Assembly (NCBI GenBank): GCA_021819985.1
Contig: JAKAEG010000167.1
Span: 1 to 7,263 of the forward strand
DNA: 7,263 nucleotides
Reading direction: 5' to 3'
From: Nitrospirota bacterium
Lineage (GTDB): Bacteria > Nitrospirota > Thermodesulfovibrionia > Thermodesulfovibrionales > JdFR-88
A program made the position numbers and the translations under genes. Positions 1 to 5,893 of the stretch are shown piece after piece. The notes under the pieces are model-generated. The model worked only from the letters and a program-made list of their open reading frames with translations. It did not search any database and was not told the DNA's origin. The first letter of the stretch is position 1; every line of letters begins with the position of its first letter.

Positions 1-632
1 GCAATTCTTTTTTTGCGATGGGCATTGATGAAGGTCTCCGACTCGCCAAGACTGAACTTTATATCTTCCCAGCCAATGGACTCCATCTTACTGTTTGCAA
101 GCAGATGTACCAGACGTGGCGGGGGCTCGTAACGGCTTATCAATATGCACTGTATGCCCGTGGGGATGAGGAGAATGGCTTTGGCGATAATTTCTTGAAA
201 GGGCAGGCTCTCCATAGCCTCCTGGGAATTATCGAACACAAGGATGTGCGGAGGTTTTAGCCTCCGGCACAGGTCCTCGAAATAGCCCGCCGTGAATGCT
301 GAAAGCCCCCCCAGGTATTCAGCCGTGAACAGGGGCAGGGGTTTTTTCCGGGATTGCCGCCGCCCCTTACATTTCCCCGCCGCCAGTCCCAAGTAATAAA
401 AAAAGGAGGCCGGGTCTGTATCCGTCGCGTCCACCTGGTACCAAAGATGGGGAATTTTGCGGGAACTCAAATAACTGGCGATCAGCGTTGTTTTCCCCGC
501 CCCGGCAGGACCTGATATCCATAGGGCGGGACAGTCCCTCATCGAATCCAGGGAGCAAAAAAGTTTTTCTCTCGGGAAAGCGCCTGATATGACAGGGCGC
601 GTTATTTTGGCCGAAGGCTCCGGACCTCTCAT
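1..632 (-). CDS. MalT/BTAD-like STAND-family ATPase regulator, N-terminal part (runs off the left edge)
   Basis: This reading frame is open for 210 codons from an ATG at 632-630 to the window edge, so the C-terminus is missing. It carries the nucleotide-binding module of STAND ATPases of the MalT/LuxR and BTAD-regulator type. An N-terminal stretch AKITRPVISGAFPREKLF (residues 8-25) precedes the Walker A motif GPAGAGKTT (41-49). Next come LWYQVDATDTDPASFFYYL (63-81), a Walker B-like strand ILVFDN (130-135) and a sensor segment ILISRYEPPP (163-172). Family members are long ATP-dependent signal-sensing transcription factors with C-terminal repeats and a DNA-binding domain; none of that part is visible here. 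The start is chosen because the family's AKITRP opening follows it directly and GGGGAG (636-641, minus strand) lies 3 nt upstream. The frame stays open further upstream, but that part looks non-coding. The visible part shows no frameshift. Target genes are unknown. Confidence 0.82.
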   Translation of the reverse strand, partial: MRGPEPSAKITRPVISGAFPREKLFCSLDSMRDCPALWISGPAGAGKTTLIASYLSSRKIPHLWYQVDATDTDPASFFYYLGLAAGKCKGRRQSRKKPLPLFTAEYLGGLSAFTAGYFEDLCRRLKPPHILVFDNSQEAMESLPFQEIIAKAILLIPTGIQCILISRYEPPPRLVHLLANSKMESIGWEDIKFSLGESETFINAHRKKRI

Positions 633-693
633 TATCTCCCCATGGGATGAATCAAAAAAACAAAACTTTTTTTGGTATCGGAAAATCTGCGCT

Positions 694-702
694 ATTTTAA
701 CA
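694..702 (-). promoter_or_regulatory. Candidate extended -10 promoter of the STAND regulator
   Basis: Read on the minus strand this is TGTTAAAAT, an extended -10 (TGn followed by TAAAAT, 5 of 6 matches to TATAAT). It would start transcription about 55 nt before the ATG at 632. No good -35 box lies at the usual distance, so the call depends on the extended -10 alone. Confidence 0.3.
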
Positions 703-943
703 GAATTCAGGAATCCCTTGGTTAAAACCGGAAAATTTAAAAAAGGTCCGGAAATAGCGCGTAAAATCAATTGGGCAGACCCGGATCCGCGTGTGAATGA
801 AATCCTTCAAAACGACAATTTCAACCGGTAATCGCCGCAGTTCAATTCGCGCAGCCGGTATAGTATAGAGGCCAGTAACCTTGAAACAACACTGTGAGGG
901 GTGCGCTCATTAAAGAATAAAAAATGTCTTTTTTTGATTGAAT

Positions 944-972
944 TTGCCGCCTCGAAAAACGGCCTGCATTAT
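944..972 (+). promoter_or_regulatory. Candidate sigma70-type promoter of the aminopeptidase-cutA-nfi run
   Basis: TTGCCG (944-949) and CATTAT (967-972) are separated by exactly 17 bp; each matches the consensus at 4 of 6 positions. Transcription would start about 45-50 nt before the aminopeptidase ATG. Two copies of AAACGGCC flank the -10 box, 21 bp apart, and could be an operator. Both boxes are weak. Confidence 0.3.
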
Positions 973-1026
973 GAAGGAAACGGCCACAAGCATGCAAAAT
1001 AAAACCTTAACGGGGTAAAATAAAAA

Positions 1027-2193
1027 ATGCCAAAAAACATAAATACGGAATCGTTAAAAAATATATATCTTCTAAACCTTGGCGTGACGGCCGGAGACAG
1101 GGTGCTTGTCTTTACCGACAGGATATCAAACAAAGAAAAAACTCCTAAGGGCAGGGAGCTAAAGAGAAGGCGGGAACTTATCCGGATCGCGCGCACCGCA
1201 GCCGGTGAGGGCCGGGAATTCGCCAAAGAGATAATCTATAAGGAATACCCGGCCACTGGAGCCCCGGCTGTCGAGCCGCCAAAGGCGCTCTGGGCTGCCG
1301 CATTCGGTAAGAAATGCGTTGAGGAACTCTCGGCCGAAGGCCTTTTGGAGGACATCCTCAAAAAGAACGCCTGCGCGGAGCGGTCGATTGAGGATGCCGG
1401 AAAGATAGTGAAAAAATACCGTGATGATGCCGTGAATGCGGTGATCGCCTTGTCCAATTATTCCACCACGCACACCACCTTCAGAAAACTCCTTACTGGC
1501 TACGCGGAGGCGCGATACGCCAGCATGCCCCTTTTCGACGCTCCGATGCTTAACGGCCCGATGGGCATAGATTACGGCAAACTCAAAAAATTCACAAAAT
1601 GGGTGGCAAATGCGGTAAAAACCGGCGACCGGATCGAAGTGACCTCTCCCAATGGCACGAAGCTCCTCTTCAGGAAAGGGGAAAGAGAAGTCCACGAGGA
1701 CAACGGCGATTACAAAAAGCCGGGCTCCGCAGGCAATCTGCCGGCTGGTGAGGTTTATCTTGCGCCGCTGGAGGGCACCGCAAACGGCCGGCTGGTGCTT
1801 GAATGGGCCCCCACACGGCAATTGAAATCGCCTGTTACGCTTTTGGTCAAAGACGGGCTTGTCACACAAGTGGAGGGAAATGAACCGTTTGCCGATGAGT
1901 TGAGAGGCAGGCTTTCCTCCTGTCCTCAATGCGGCAATATAGCGGAGCTTGGTATTGGGACAAATCCGATTGCCACGCGGCCGGACAATATACTGGAGTC
2001 GGAAAAGATACTTGGAACCATACATATAGCACTGGGGGACAACCACACGTTTGGGGGCAATGTGCAGGCGCCGTTTCATCAGGATTTCGTTTTTTTCGCT
2101 CCCACTCTTAAGGTGTTCCCGTCCTCTGGAAAGGACGGGCCTTCAGATGGACGCGTCGTAATAAAAGAAGGAAAGCACATGCCCGCAGCATGA
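1027..2193 (+). CDS. M29-type aminopeptidase (AmpS/PepT-like, leucyl aminopeptidase family)
   Basis: The product is a 388-residue cytosolic metallo-aminopeptidase related to the M29 (AmpS, aminopeptidase T) family, which removes N-terminal residues using two metal ions. The C-terminal half holds the family signature. E242 lies in GEVYLAP, E307 in NIAELGIGTNP, H333 in GTIHIALGDN, and H351 and D353 in HQD. This set matches the Glu/Glu/His/His/Asp metal ligands of M29 enzymes. The N-terminal half includes the family-like STTHTTFRKLLTG segment and is otherwise divergent and rich in Lys and Glu. No signal peptide or membrane segment is present. A CPQC pair (299-302) precedes the E307 strand. GGGG at 1012-1015 is a weak ribosome-binding site 11 nt before the ATG. 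It is the first gene of a compact run with cutA and nfi. Substrate specificity cannot be read from the sequence. Confidence 0.85.
   Translation: MPKNINTESLKNIYLLNLGVTAGDRVLVFTDRISNKEKTPKGRELKRRRELIRIARTAAGEGREFAKEIIYKEYPATGAPAVEPPKALWAAAFGKKCVEELSAEGLLEDILKKNACAERSIEDAGKIVKKYRDDAVNAVIALSNYSTTHTTFRKLLTGYAEARYASMPLFDAPMLNGPMGIDYGKLKKFTKWVANAVKTGDRIEVTSPNGTKLLFRKGEREVHEDNGDYKKPGSAGNLPAGEVYLAPLEGTANGRLVLEWAPTRQLKSPVTLLVKDGLVTQVEGNEPFADELRGRLSSCPQCGNIAELGIGTNPIATRPDNILESEKILGTIHIALGDNHTFGGNVQAPFHQDFVFFAPTLKVFPSSGKDGPSDGRVVIKEGKHMPAA
2118..2139 (+). other. 8-bp perfect hairpin inside the 3' end of the aminopeptidase gene
   Basis: CCCGTCCT (2118-2125) pairs perfectly with AGGACGGG (2132-2139) around a 6-nt loop. 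It lies about 55 nt before the cutA start and no T run follows, so it is not a typical terminator. It could shape the mRNA or the coupling to cutA, or be a coincidence of codon choice. Confidence 0.35.
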
Positions 2194-2194
2194 A

Positions 2195-2512
2195 ATGGAA
2201 AATATCGTTGTATTCATAACGGCGCCTGACGAGGAGATGGCGGCCCGCATCGCAAAGGCGCTTGTGGGCGAAACACTGGCTGCCTGCGTCAATATTGTCC
2301 GGGGCGTGAGGTCCATATATTCCTGGCAGGGCAATATCGAGGACGAGGCGGAGGTGCTCCTTATCGCAAAGACGAAAAAAAGCCTCTTTGAAAAATTAAG
2401 CAGGCGCGTAAAGGATCTCCACAGTTATCAGACCCCCGAAATAATCGCGCTGCCAATAACCGCTGGCGTACCGGAGTATATCGATTGGCTCAATGACGTC
2501 ACCGGCCGGTAA
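2195..2512 (+). CDS. cutA: CutA-type divalent-cation tolerance protein
   Basis: The product is 105 residues, the usual length of CutA1, a small trimeric ferredoxin-like-fold protein of the PII-like type linked to divalent-cation (copper) tolerance. It opens with VVFITAPDEEMAARIAKALV. Next come AACVNI with the family cysteine at C31, SIYSWQGNIEDEAE (40-53), then LLIAKT (55-60) and LHSYQTPEIIALPI (75-88). That last segment corresponds to the common LHPYEVPEI signature, with Pro and Glu replaced by Ser and Gln. The ATG lies one base after the aminopeptidase TGA and has no ribosome-binding site of its own at normal distance, so translation is probably coupled. The last 20 bases overlap the next gene. 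The family's molecular role is uncertain despite its name. Confidence 0.93.
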   Translation: MENIVVFITAPDEEMAARIAKALVGETLAACVNIVRGVRSIYSWQGNIEDEAEVLLIAKTKKSLFEKLSRRVKDLHSYQTPEIIALPITAGVPEYIDWLNDVTGR

Positions 2513-3239
2513 AAATAAAAAAAACGATGGTCTTCTGGCCGCACAGGATGATTACTTTCTGAACTGCGGGGTTTTTCCCGGCAGGCTGACGATGGAGACG
2601 GCCCGGAGTATCCAGCGCCAGATGAAGGACCGCGTGAGGGTTGTCCCGCTTAAGAAGAAAATCCGGCTTGTTGCCGGGGCCGATGCCGCTTTCCTCGAAG
2701 ACAAGGTGCTTGCGGTTGCCTGCCTTTTCACTTACCCGGAACTGGAACTTATTGATACGCAGACGGCCATAATGGAGCTGGTATTTCCTTATGTGCCCGG
2801 CCTTTTAAGTTTCAGGGAAGGGCCTGCCGTGATAAGCGCCGTTAAGAAACTGAAGGAAAGACCGGATGTCCTTATGCTGGACGGGCAGGGGATCGCCCAT
2901 CCGCAGATGATAGGCATCGCCTCGCATGTAGGCGTCCTTCTGGATATGCCTTCGGTGGGCTGCGCCAAATCGAGGCTAGTCGGGGAATTTTCGGAGCCCG
3001 GCCGCAAGCGCGGCAGCAAGTCTGCGCTTATGTATAAAGGGCAGCTGGTAGGGAATGTGCTTCGAAGCAAAGACGGCGTGAGGCCTTTGTTCGTATCGCC
3101 CGGCCACATGGTGGATTTTCAGGATGCCGTGGACCTTGTCCTCTCCTGCGCGAAAGGGTACAGATTGCCCGAGCCCACAAGGACTGCCGACCTCGAAACA
3201 AAAAAAGCAAAAAAACTGAAAAGAAATCTTTTAGCTTAG
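2493..3239 (+). CDS. nfi: Endonuclease V (deoxyinosine 3' endonuclease)
   Basis: The 248-residue product is endonuclease V, which starts repair of deaminated adenine (inosine) by cutting the strand near the lesion; some homologs act on inosine in RNA. The catalytic acids are visible: D64 in VAGADAAF, E109 in LLSFREGP and D130 in MLDGQGIAHP. H205 lies in FVSPGH, and PYVP (99-102) is the strand-separating wedge (PYIP in the Thermotoga enzyme). The C-terminal LPEPTRTADLETKK segment also resembles Thermotoga EndoV, followed by a Lys-rich tail. The ATG at 2493 overlaps cutA by 20 bp in another frame. An internal ATG at 2592 would drop a segment that aligns with the Thermotoga N-terminus, so 2493 is preferred. 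A possible GGAG (2473-2476) is 16 nt away, so coupling with cutA is likely. The stop is followed almost at once by the MITE-like element. Confidence 0.95.
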   Translation: MTSPAGKNKKNDGLLAAQDDYFLNCGVFPGRLTMETARSIQRQMKDRVRVVPLKKKIRLVAGADAAFLEDKVLAVACLFTYPELELIDTQTAIMELVFPYVPGLLSFREGPAVISAVKKLKERPDVLMLDGQGIAHPQMIGIASHVGVLLDMPSVGCAKSRLVGEFSEPGRKRGSKSALMYKGQLVGNVLRSKDGVRPLFVSPGHMVDFQDAVDLVLSCAKGYRLPEPTRTADLETKKAKKLKRNLLA

Positions 3240-3241
3240 AC

Positions 3242-3442
3242 TTAACAGGCTGTTGAAAAACTCTATTGTAATTTTGTCTGTCATTGACCCAAAGATACCC
3301 GCCGTCAAGAAGTATTCGGACTTTGACGTCATCCCCGCGCAGGCGGGAATCCAAGTTAAGGCCTTTAAAGAAAATGGATGCCAGATTAATACCCCGGGCA
3401 TGACGTCTTTAATGAAATCCGGGTTTTTCAATAGCCGCTTAA
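3242..3442. mobile_element. MITE-like element with inverted ends and TTAA flanks
   Basis: The left end GGCTGTTGAAAAACTC (3248-3263) and right end GGGTTTTTCAATAGCC (3421-3436) are inverted copies matching at 14 of 16 positions. TTAA sits just outside at 3242-3245 and 3439-3442, either a target-site duplication or the outermost part of the repeat. Inside lie two palindromic units in opposite orientation. One is GACGTCATCCCCGC with its GCGGG return arm (3325-3350); the other ends in ATGACGTC (3400-3407). There is no room for a transposase, so it would be a non-autonomous element moved in trans. It fills the gap between convergent nfi and the receiver gene, and the receiver's TAA stop lies in the right TTAA. 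It could act as a two-way terminator. The parent insertion-sequence family is not identified. Confidence 0.65.
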
Positions 3443-3882
3443 AGCGGGAAGAAGAGGTCCCGGGCGGCGAAAAGCCTTTCCAAGGGCAAGACCTGCCTGA
3501 TCGTTTTCAAAATATCTCCTGTGGTGAATGGTTTTGTTATCACCCCGGAGGCCCCATGCCTTTCAATAAGGGGCTTTGCGTCGTTTGGGTGAGTCAGCAG
3601 AACGAAAGTCTTGGCCTCAGGCTGGCTTTGCCCGACTGTTTGAAGCAGTTCGGCCGCGCCCATATCCGGAAGATAGTCGTTTATGAAAATGAGATCAAAG
3701 AAGCGGAAATTGTTGCCCGATTTCAGGCCACTCAATTGTTCGATTGCTTCGCTTCCGGAGCTGGCAGACCAAAAATCATGTTTCTTTTCAAAAAGGCGGG
3801 AAAAATAGTGACGGACAAAGAAACTCTCCGCCACTAGAAGCACTGAAAGCCCCCCTTGCCCCCTTCGCACCCCTCTATTCAT
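3439..3882 (-). CDS. Stand-alone CheY-like receiver-domain protein with degenerate phosphorylation site
   Basis: The 147-residue product is one receiver domain with no output domain. The fold signature is clear: SVLLVAESFFVRHYFSRLF for strand and helix 1, FDLIFINDYLPDMG for strand 3, VLLTHPND for strand 4 and GASGVITKPF for strand 5. The Thr/Lys switch residues are kept (T97, K117). The phosphoacceptor is not: the residue four before the conserved Pro is N68 (codon AAC at 3681-3679), followed by D69. The usual acidic pair is A18-E19. The protein therefore probably cannot be phosphorylated normally and may act as a pseudo-receiver through binding. The ATG at 3882 follows a GGAGGGGGG ribosome-binding site by 9 nt. 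A later GTG at 3843 after another G run would remove 13 atypical residues and is a real alternative. No kinase gene is nearby. Confidence 0.82.
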   Translation of the reverse strand: MNRGVRRGQGGLSVLLVAESFFVRHYFSRLFEKKHDFWSASSGSEAIEQLSGLKSGNNFRFFDLIFINDYLPDMGAAELLQTVGQSQPEAKTFVLLTHPNDAKPLIERHGASGVITKPFTTGDILKTIRQVLPLERLFAARDLFFPL

Positions 3883-3891
3883 CTTCTGTGA

Positions 3892-3900
3892 CCCCCCTCC
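3892..3900 (-). promoter_or_regulatory. Strong G-rich ribosome-binding site of the receiver gene
   Basis: On the minus strand this reads GGAGGGGGG, 9 nt before the ATG at 3882. It supports that start over the internal GTG codons. Confidence 0.5.
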
Positions 3901-3923
3901 GAAACGGAAATATTATGCAACTA

Positions 3924-3952
3924 ATAATATACATGTTTCAGTGTAAATGCAA
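3924..3952 (-). promoter_or_regulatory. Candidate sigma70-type promoter of the receiver gene
   Basis: On the minus strand TTGCAT (3952-3947) and TATTAT (3929-3924) are 17 bp apart. The -10 matches 5 of 6 positions and the -35 only 3 of 6. The predicted start point lies about 35 nt before the ATG at 3882. The area is AT-rich, so chance matches are possible. Confidence 0.4.
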
Positions 3953-4036
3953 TTGGAGGTAGTGGGATTGGAATGGTCTTTCAGCGGTTCAATCTTTTCC
4001 CGCATATGACAGTGCCCGGAGGTGCAACGTCAAAAT

Positions 4037-4066
4037 GGGTTCCCGGTTACGGCATGCGGGAATGAC
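4037..4066 (-). repeat. Palindromic intergenic repeat unit (GTCATTCCCG type)
   Basis: Read on the minus strand it starts GTCATTCCCGCATGCC and ends CCGGGAACCC. TTCCCG (4040-4045) and CGGGAA (4057-4062) form a perfect 6-bp stem. It shares its GTCAT-CC opening with the units at 3325, 4106 and 7181. Such elements are usually multicopy in their host genome. Confidence 0.6.
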
Positions 4067-4105
4067 CCCCGGCAAAGGAATTCGAGGGCAGGCTTAAAAG
4101 ATTGA

Positions 4106-4145
4106 AGACGTCATGCCCGAGGACCTTAATCGGGCCTCCATTTTG
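4106..4145 (+). repeat. Palindromic intergenic repeat unit, homologous to half of the MITE-like element
   Basis: It begins AGACGTCATGCCCGAGG and ends TCCATTTTG. GCCCGA and TCGGGC form a perfect 6-bp stem around GGACCTTAA. The reverse complement of 3370-3408, inside the MITE-like element, aligns along the whole length at roughly 80 percent with one gap, so the two copies share an origin. Confidence 0.65.
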
Positions 4146-4215
4146 AATCACTTATTTTTCCCGGACGAACAGCCGGCGCTGCGCCTCCGGACACCGGTTT
4201 TTCCCCCGCCGTTTT

Positions 4216-4243
4216 TTGCCTTAACCTGAGCGTTTGTGATAAT
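4216..4243 (+). promoter_or_regulatory. Candidate extended -10 promoter of hom
   Basis: TTGCCT (4216-4221) and GATAAT (4238-4243) are 16 bp apart. The -10 is preceded by TGT, giving the extended form TGTGATAAT. Transcription would start about 15-20 nt before the ATG, leaving just enough leader for the AAGGGG ribosome-binding site at 4256-4261. Confidence 0.45.
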
Positions 4244-4266
4244 ATTTTGATTTCAAAGGGGAAAAA

Positions 4267-5592
4267 ATGGGGATGGCAAAAAAAGCAGATAAAAAAGCCG
4301 TGAACATAGGCATACTTGGTTTTGGCACGGTCGGAAGCGGGACCGCCCGCATACTCGTTGAAAATTCGGAACTTATCAAAGAAAGACTCGGATTTCCGCT
4401 CACCCTGAAAAAGATCGCGGACCTGGATATCAGGAAAGACCGCGGCATAAAGCTTGGAAAAGACGTCCTTACCACTGATGCTCGACAGGTCACGGACGCC
4501 CCGGATATAGATATAGTTGTAGAGCTGATAGGCGGGCTTGGCATAGCCAAAGAGCTGCTCCTGCGGGCCATAAAAAACGGCAAGCATGTTGTCACGGCAA
4601 ACAAGGCCCTTCTGGCCGAGCACGGTCAGGAGATATTCGGGGCGGCAAAAAAATATGGCGTGAGCCTCGGGTTTGAGGCGAGTGTCGGAGGCGGAATACC
4701 CATAATAAAGGCCCTGGGCGAGGGGCTTATAGCAAACCGCATCAATTATGTATACGGAATAGTGAACGGCACATCGAACTACATCCTTACCAAGATGACC
4801 AATGAGGGGATGGAGTTCTCAACGGTGCTTAAAGAGGCGCAGGAGCTTGGTTATGCCGAAGCCGACCCAACGCTCGATGTGGGAGGGGCCGATTCGGCCC
4901 ACAAGCTTACCATCCTTGCATCGCTTGCATTCGGTATCCCTCTTTCCTATGAGGAGGTTTATACCGAGGGGATAACAGGCATCACTCCTCTCGATATCGC
5001 ATTTGCCTCAGAGCTTGGGTTCAAGATAAAGCTCCTTGCGATAGCCAAGGCGGAGGGCGGGAAGGTGGAACTCCGCGTGCACCCCACAATGCTTCCAAAA
5101 GATTATCTCATCTCCCAGGTAGATGGCGTGATGAACGCAATATACGTAAACGGGCGGGAGACCGGCGACACCCTGTATTACGGAAGGGGGGCCGGAGACA
5201 TGCCGACGGGCTCCGCCGTGGTAAGCGATATGGCGGATATCGCACGGCTGGTCATGAGCGGCGCCCCTGCTAAAAGCGGCCTTTCCGTGTCCAAAAGTTC
5301 CCGGATGGGCATCCGTCCCATGGACGAGGTGGAAAGCATGTATTATTTCCGCTTTTACGCGCTGGACCAGCCAGGCGTGCTTTCAAAGATTTCAGGTGTG
5401 CTGGGAGAAAACAATATAAGCATAGCCTCGGTCATACAGAAAGGGAGAAAGGAAGGGGAGGCCGTGCCCCTTGTCATTCTCACCCACAAGGCCGTGGAGA
5501 AAAACGTCAGGCGGGCGCTTAAGAAAATAAACAGCATGCGGGCGGTCGCCACCGGGAAAAACTGCCTGATCAGGGTTGAAGGGCAAGAATAA
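4267..5592 (+). CDS. hom: Homoserine dehydrogenase with C-terminal ACT domain
   Basis: The 441-residue product reduces aspartate semialdehyde to homoserine with NAD(P)H, the step leading to threonine and methionine. The N-terminal Rossmann domain has GFGTVG at 18-23. The catalytic domain has ANKALLAEHG with K113, GIVNGTSNY (164-172) and YAEADPTLDVGGADSAHK, giving E198, D209 and K213 at the spacing of the family's catalytic Glu/Asp/Lys. An ACT domain follows (about 359-435, with DQPGVLSKISGVLGENNISI), the usual site of feedback by threonine. The length is typical. AAGGGG at 4256-4261 sits 5 nt before the ATG; a second ATG two codons later is possible. hom leads the plus-strand run with the TusA-like, E1 and JAMM genes. 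A 50-bp T-rich gap without a strong hairpin follows it, so read-through is likely. Confidence 0.97.
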   Translation: MGMAKKADKKAVNIGILGFGTVGSGTARILVENSELIKERLGFPLTLKKIADLDIRKDRGIKLGKDVLTTDARQVTDAPDIDIVVELIGGLGIAKELLLRAIKNGKHVVTANKALLAEHGQEIFGAAKKYGVSLGFEASVGGGIPIIKALGEGLIANRINYVYGIVNGTSNYILTKMTNEGMEFSTVLKEAQELGYAEADPTLDVGGADSAHKLTILASLAFGIPLSYEEVYTEGITGITPLDIAFASELGFKIKLLAIAKAEGGKVELRVHPTMLPKDYLISQVDGVMNAIYVNGRETGDTLYYGRGAGDMPTGSAVVSDMADIARLVMSGAPAKSGLSVSKSSRMGIRPMDEVESMYYFRFYALDQPGVLSKISGVLGENNISIASVIQKGRKEGEAVPLVILTHKAVEKNVRRALKKINSMRAVATGKNCLIRVEGQE

Positions 5593-5642
5593 CATATCAT
5601 TTTTTTGACTTTTTTATTTTTTGATCGGAGGTCCATAGAAGT

Positions 5643-5891
5643 ATGCCGCAGGATTCAAATCAGGGGAAAAAACTGGATATAAGGGGGCTGGTCTGCCCGT
5701 ATACCTTTGTAAAAGCAAAACTTGCAATAGAGGACATGGAGATGGGCGGATTGCTTGAGATACTGCTCGATTATCCCGAGGCCGTGCACAATATCCCAAA
5801 ATCGATGCAGGACCACGGACATAAGGTGCTCAAGGTGGAGCAGACCGGCATCAAGGAATGGATCATCGTTGTCCGTAAGGAGAAGGATTAA
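5643..5891 (+). CDS. TusA/SirA/YedF-family sulfur-carrier protein
   Basis: The 82-residue product is a small cytosolic sulfurtransferase of the TusA family, which carries persulfide sulfur on a conserved cysteine. The signature LDIRGLVCPYTFVKAKLAIE places the carrier cysteine at C18 with P19. The family's CPxP motif is CPYT here, with Thr at the second Pro position. The rest fits the fold: LLEILLDYPEAVHNIP (37-52), GHKVLKVE and a closing WIIVVRKEKD strand. GGAGG (5627-5631) lies 11 nt before the ATG. The next gene starts 2 bp after the stop, so the two are co-expressed. The context suggests that it passes sulfur to or within the thiocarboxylate pathway built by the E1 and JAMM proteins. This partner role is inferred. 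It is probably not the tRNA-modification TusA of enterobacteria, as no TusBCDE genes are near. Confidence 0.9.
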   Translation: MPQDSNQGKKLDIRGLVCPYTFVKAKLAIEDMEMGGLLEILLDYPEAVHNIPKSMQDHGHKVLKVEQTGIKEWIIVVRKEKD

Positions 5892-5893
5892 AA

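Larger units (their letters stand above)
633..1026. other. Divergent intergenic region, no convincing gene
   Basis: These 394 bases separate the minus-strand STAND regulator from the plus-strand aminopeptidase. They are AT-rich with several A and T runs. An open frame on the plus strand reaches position 831, but it begins inside the regulator on the opposite strand and lacks a clear ribosome-binding site or recognisable family. Apart from the candidate promoters and a pair of AAACGGCC repeats (957-964 and 978-985), nothing specific was seen. Confidence 0.6.
3883..4266. other. Intergenic region between the receiver gene and hom
   Basis: These 384 bases separate two divergent genes. They contain the receiver promoter, two palindromic repeat units (4037-4066 and 4106-4145), a GC-rich stretch (about 4160-4210) and the hom promoter. 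A 30-codon frame at 3973-4065 runs into a palindromic repeat, resembles nothing known and is not called as a gene. Confidence 0.6.

Noticed and set aside
18..260. An 80-codon plus-strand frame at the left edge
   Set aside because: It lies entirely opposite the STAND regulator, whose ATPase motifs are intact in the minus-strand frame.
589..831. An 80-codon plus-strand frame ahead of the aminopeptidase
   Set aside because: It begins opposite the STAND regulator, has only a weak ribosome-binding site and no recognisable family. The Lys-rich end looks hydrophilic but gives no support for function.
1159..2079. A 306-codon minus-strand frame opposite the aminopeptidase
   Set aside because: It is a shadow of the aminopeptidase, which has clear metal-binding motifs; the antisense product resembles no family.
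3253..3837. A 194-codon plus-strand frame containing VIPAQAGIQ
   Set aside because: It starts inside the MITE-like element and then runs antisense to the receiver gene. VIPAQAGIQ is simply the translation of the GTCATCCCCGCGCAGGCGGG palindrome and is a known sign of spurious frames.
3973..4065. A 30-codon frame after GGAGG (3954-3958)
   Set aside because: Spacing to the ribosome-binding site is long (about 14 nt), the frame ends inside a palindromic repeat, and the peptide shows no known feature.
4188..4203. CCGG-ACA-CCGG followed by five T, resembling a terminator
   Set aside because: The stem is only 4 bp, and no plus-strand gene ends nearby to need it.
4126..4623. Minus-strand frames opposite the start of hom
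   Set aside because: They overlap the strongly supported Rossmann domain of hom and a palindromic repeat; composition is that of an antisense shadow.
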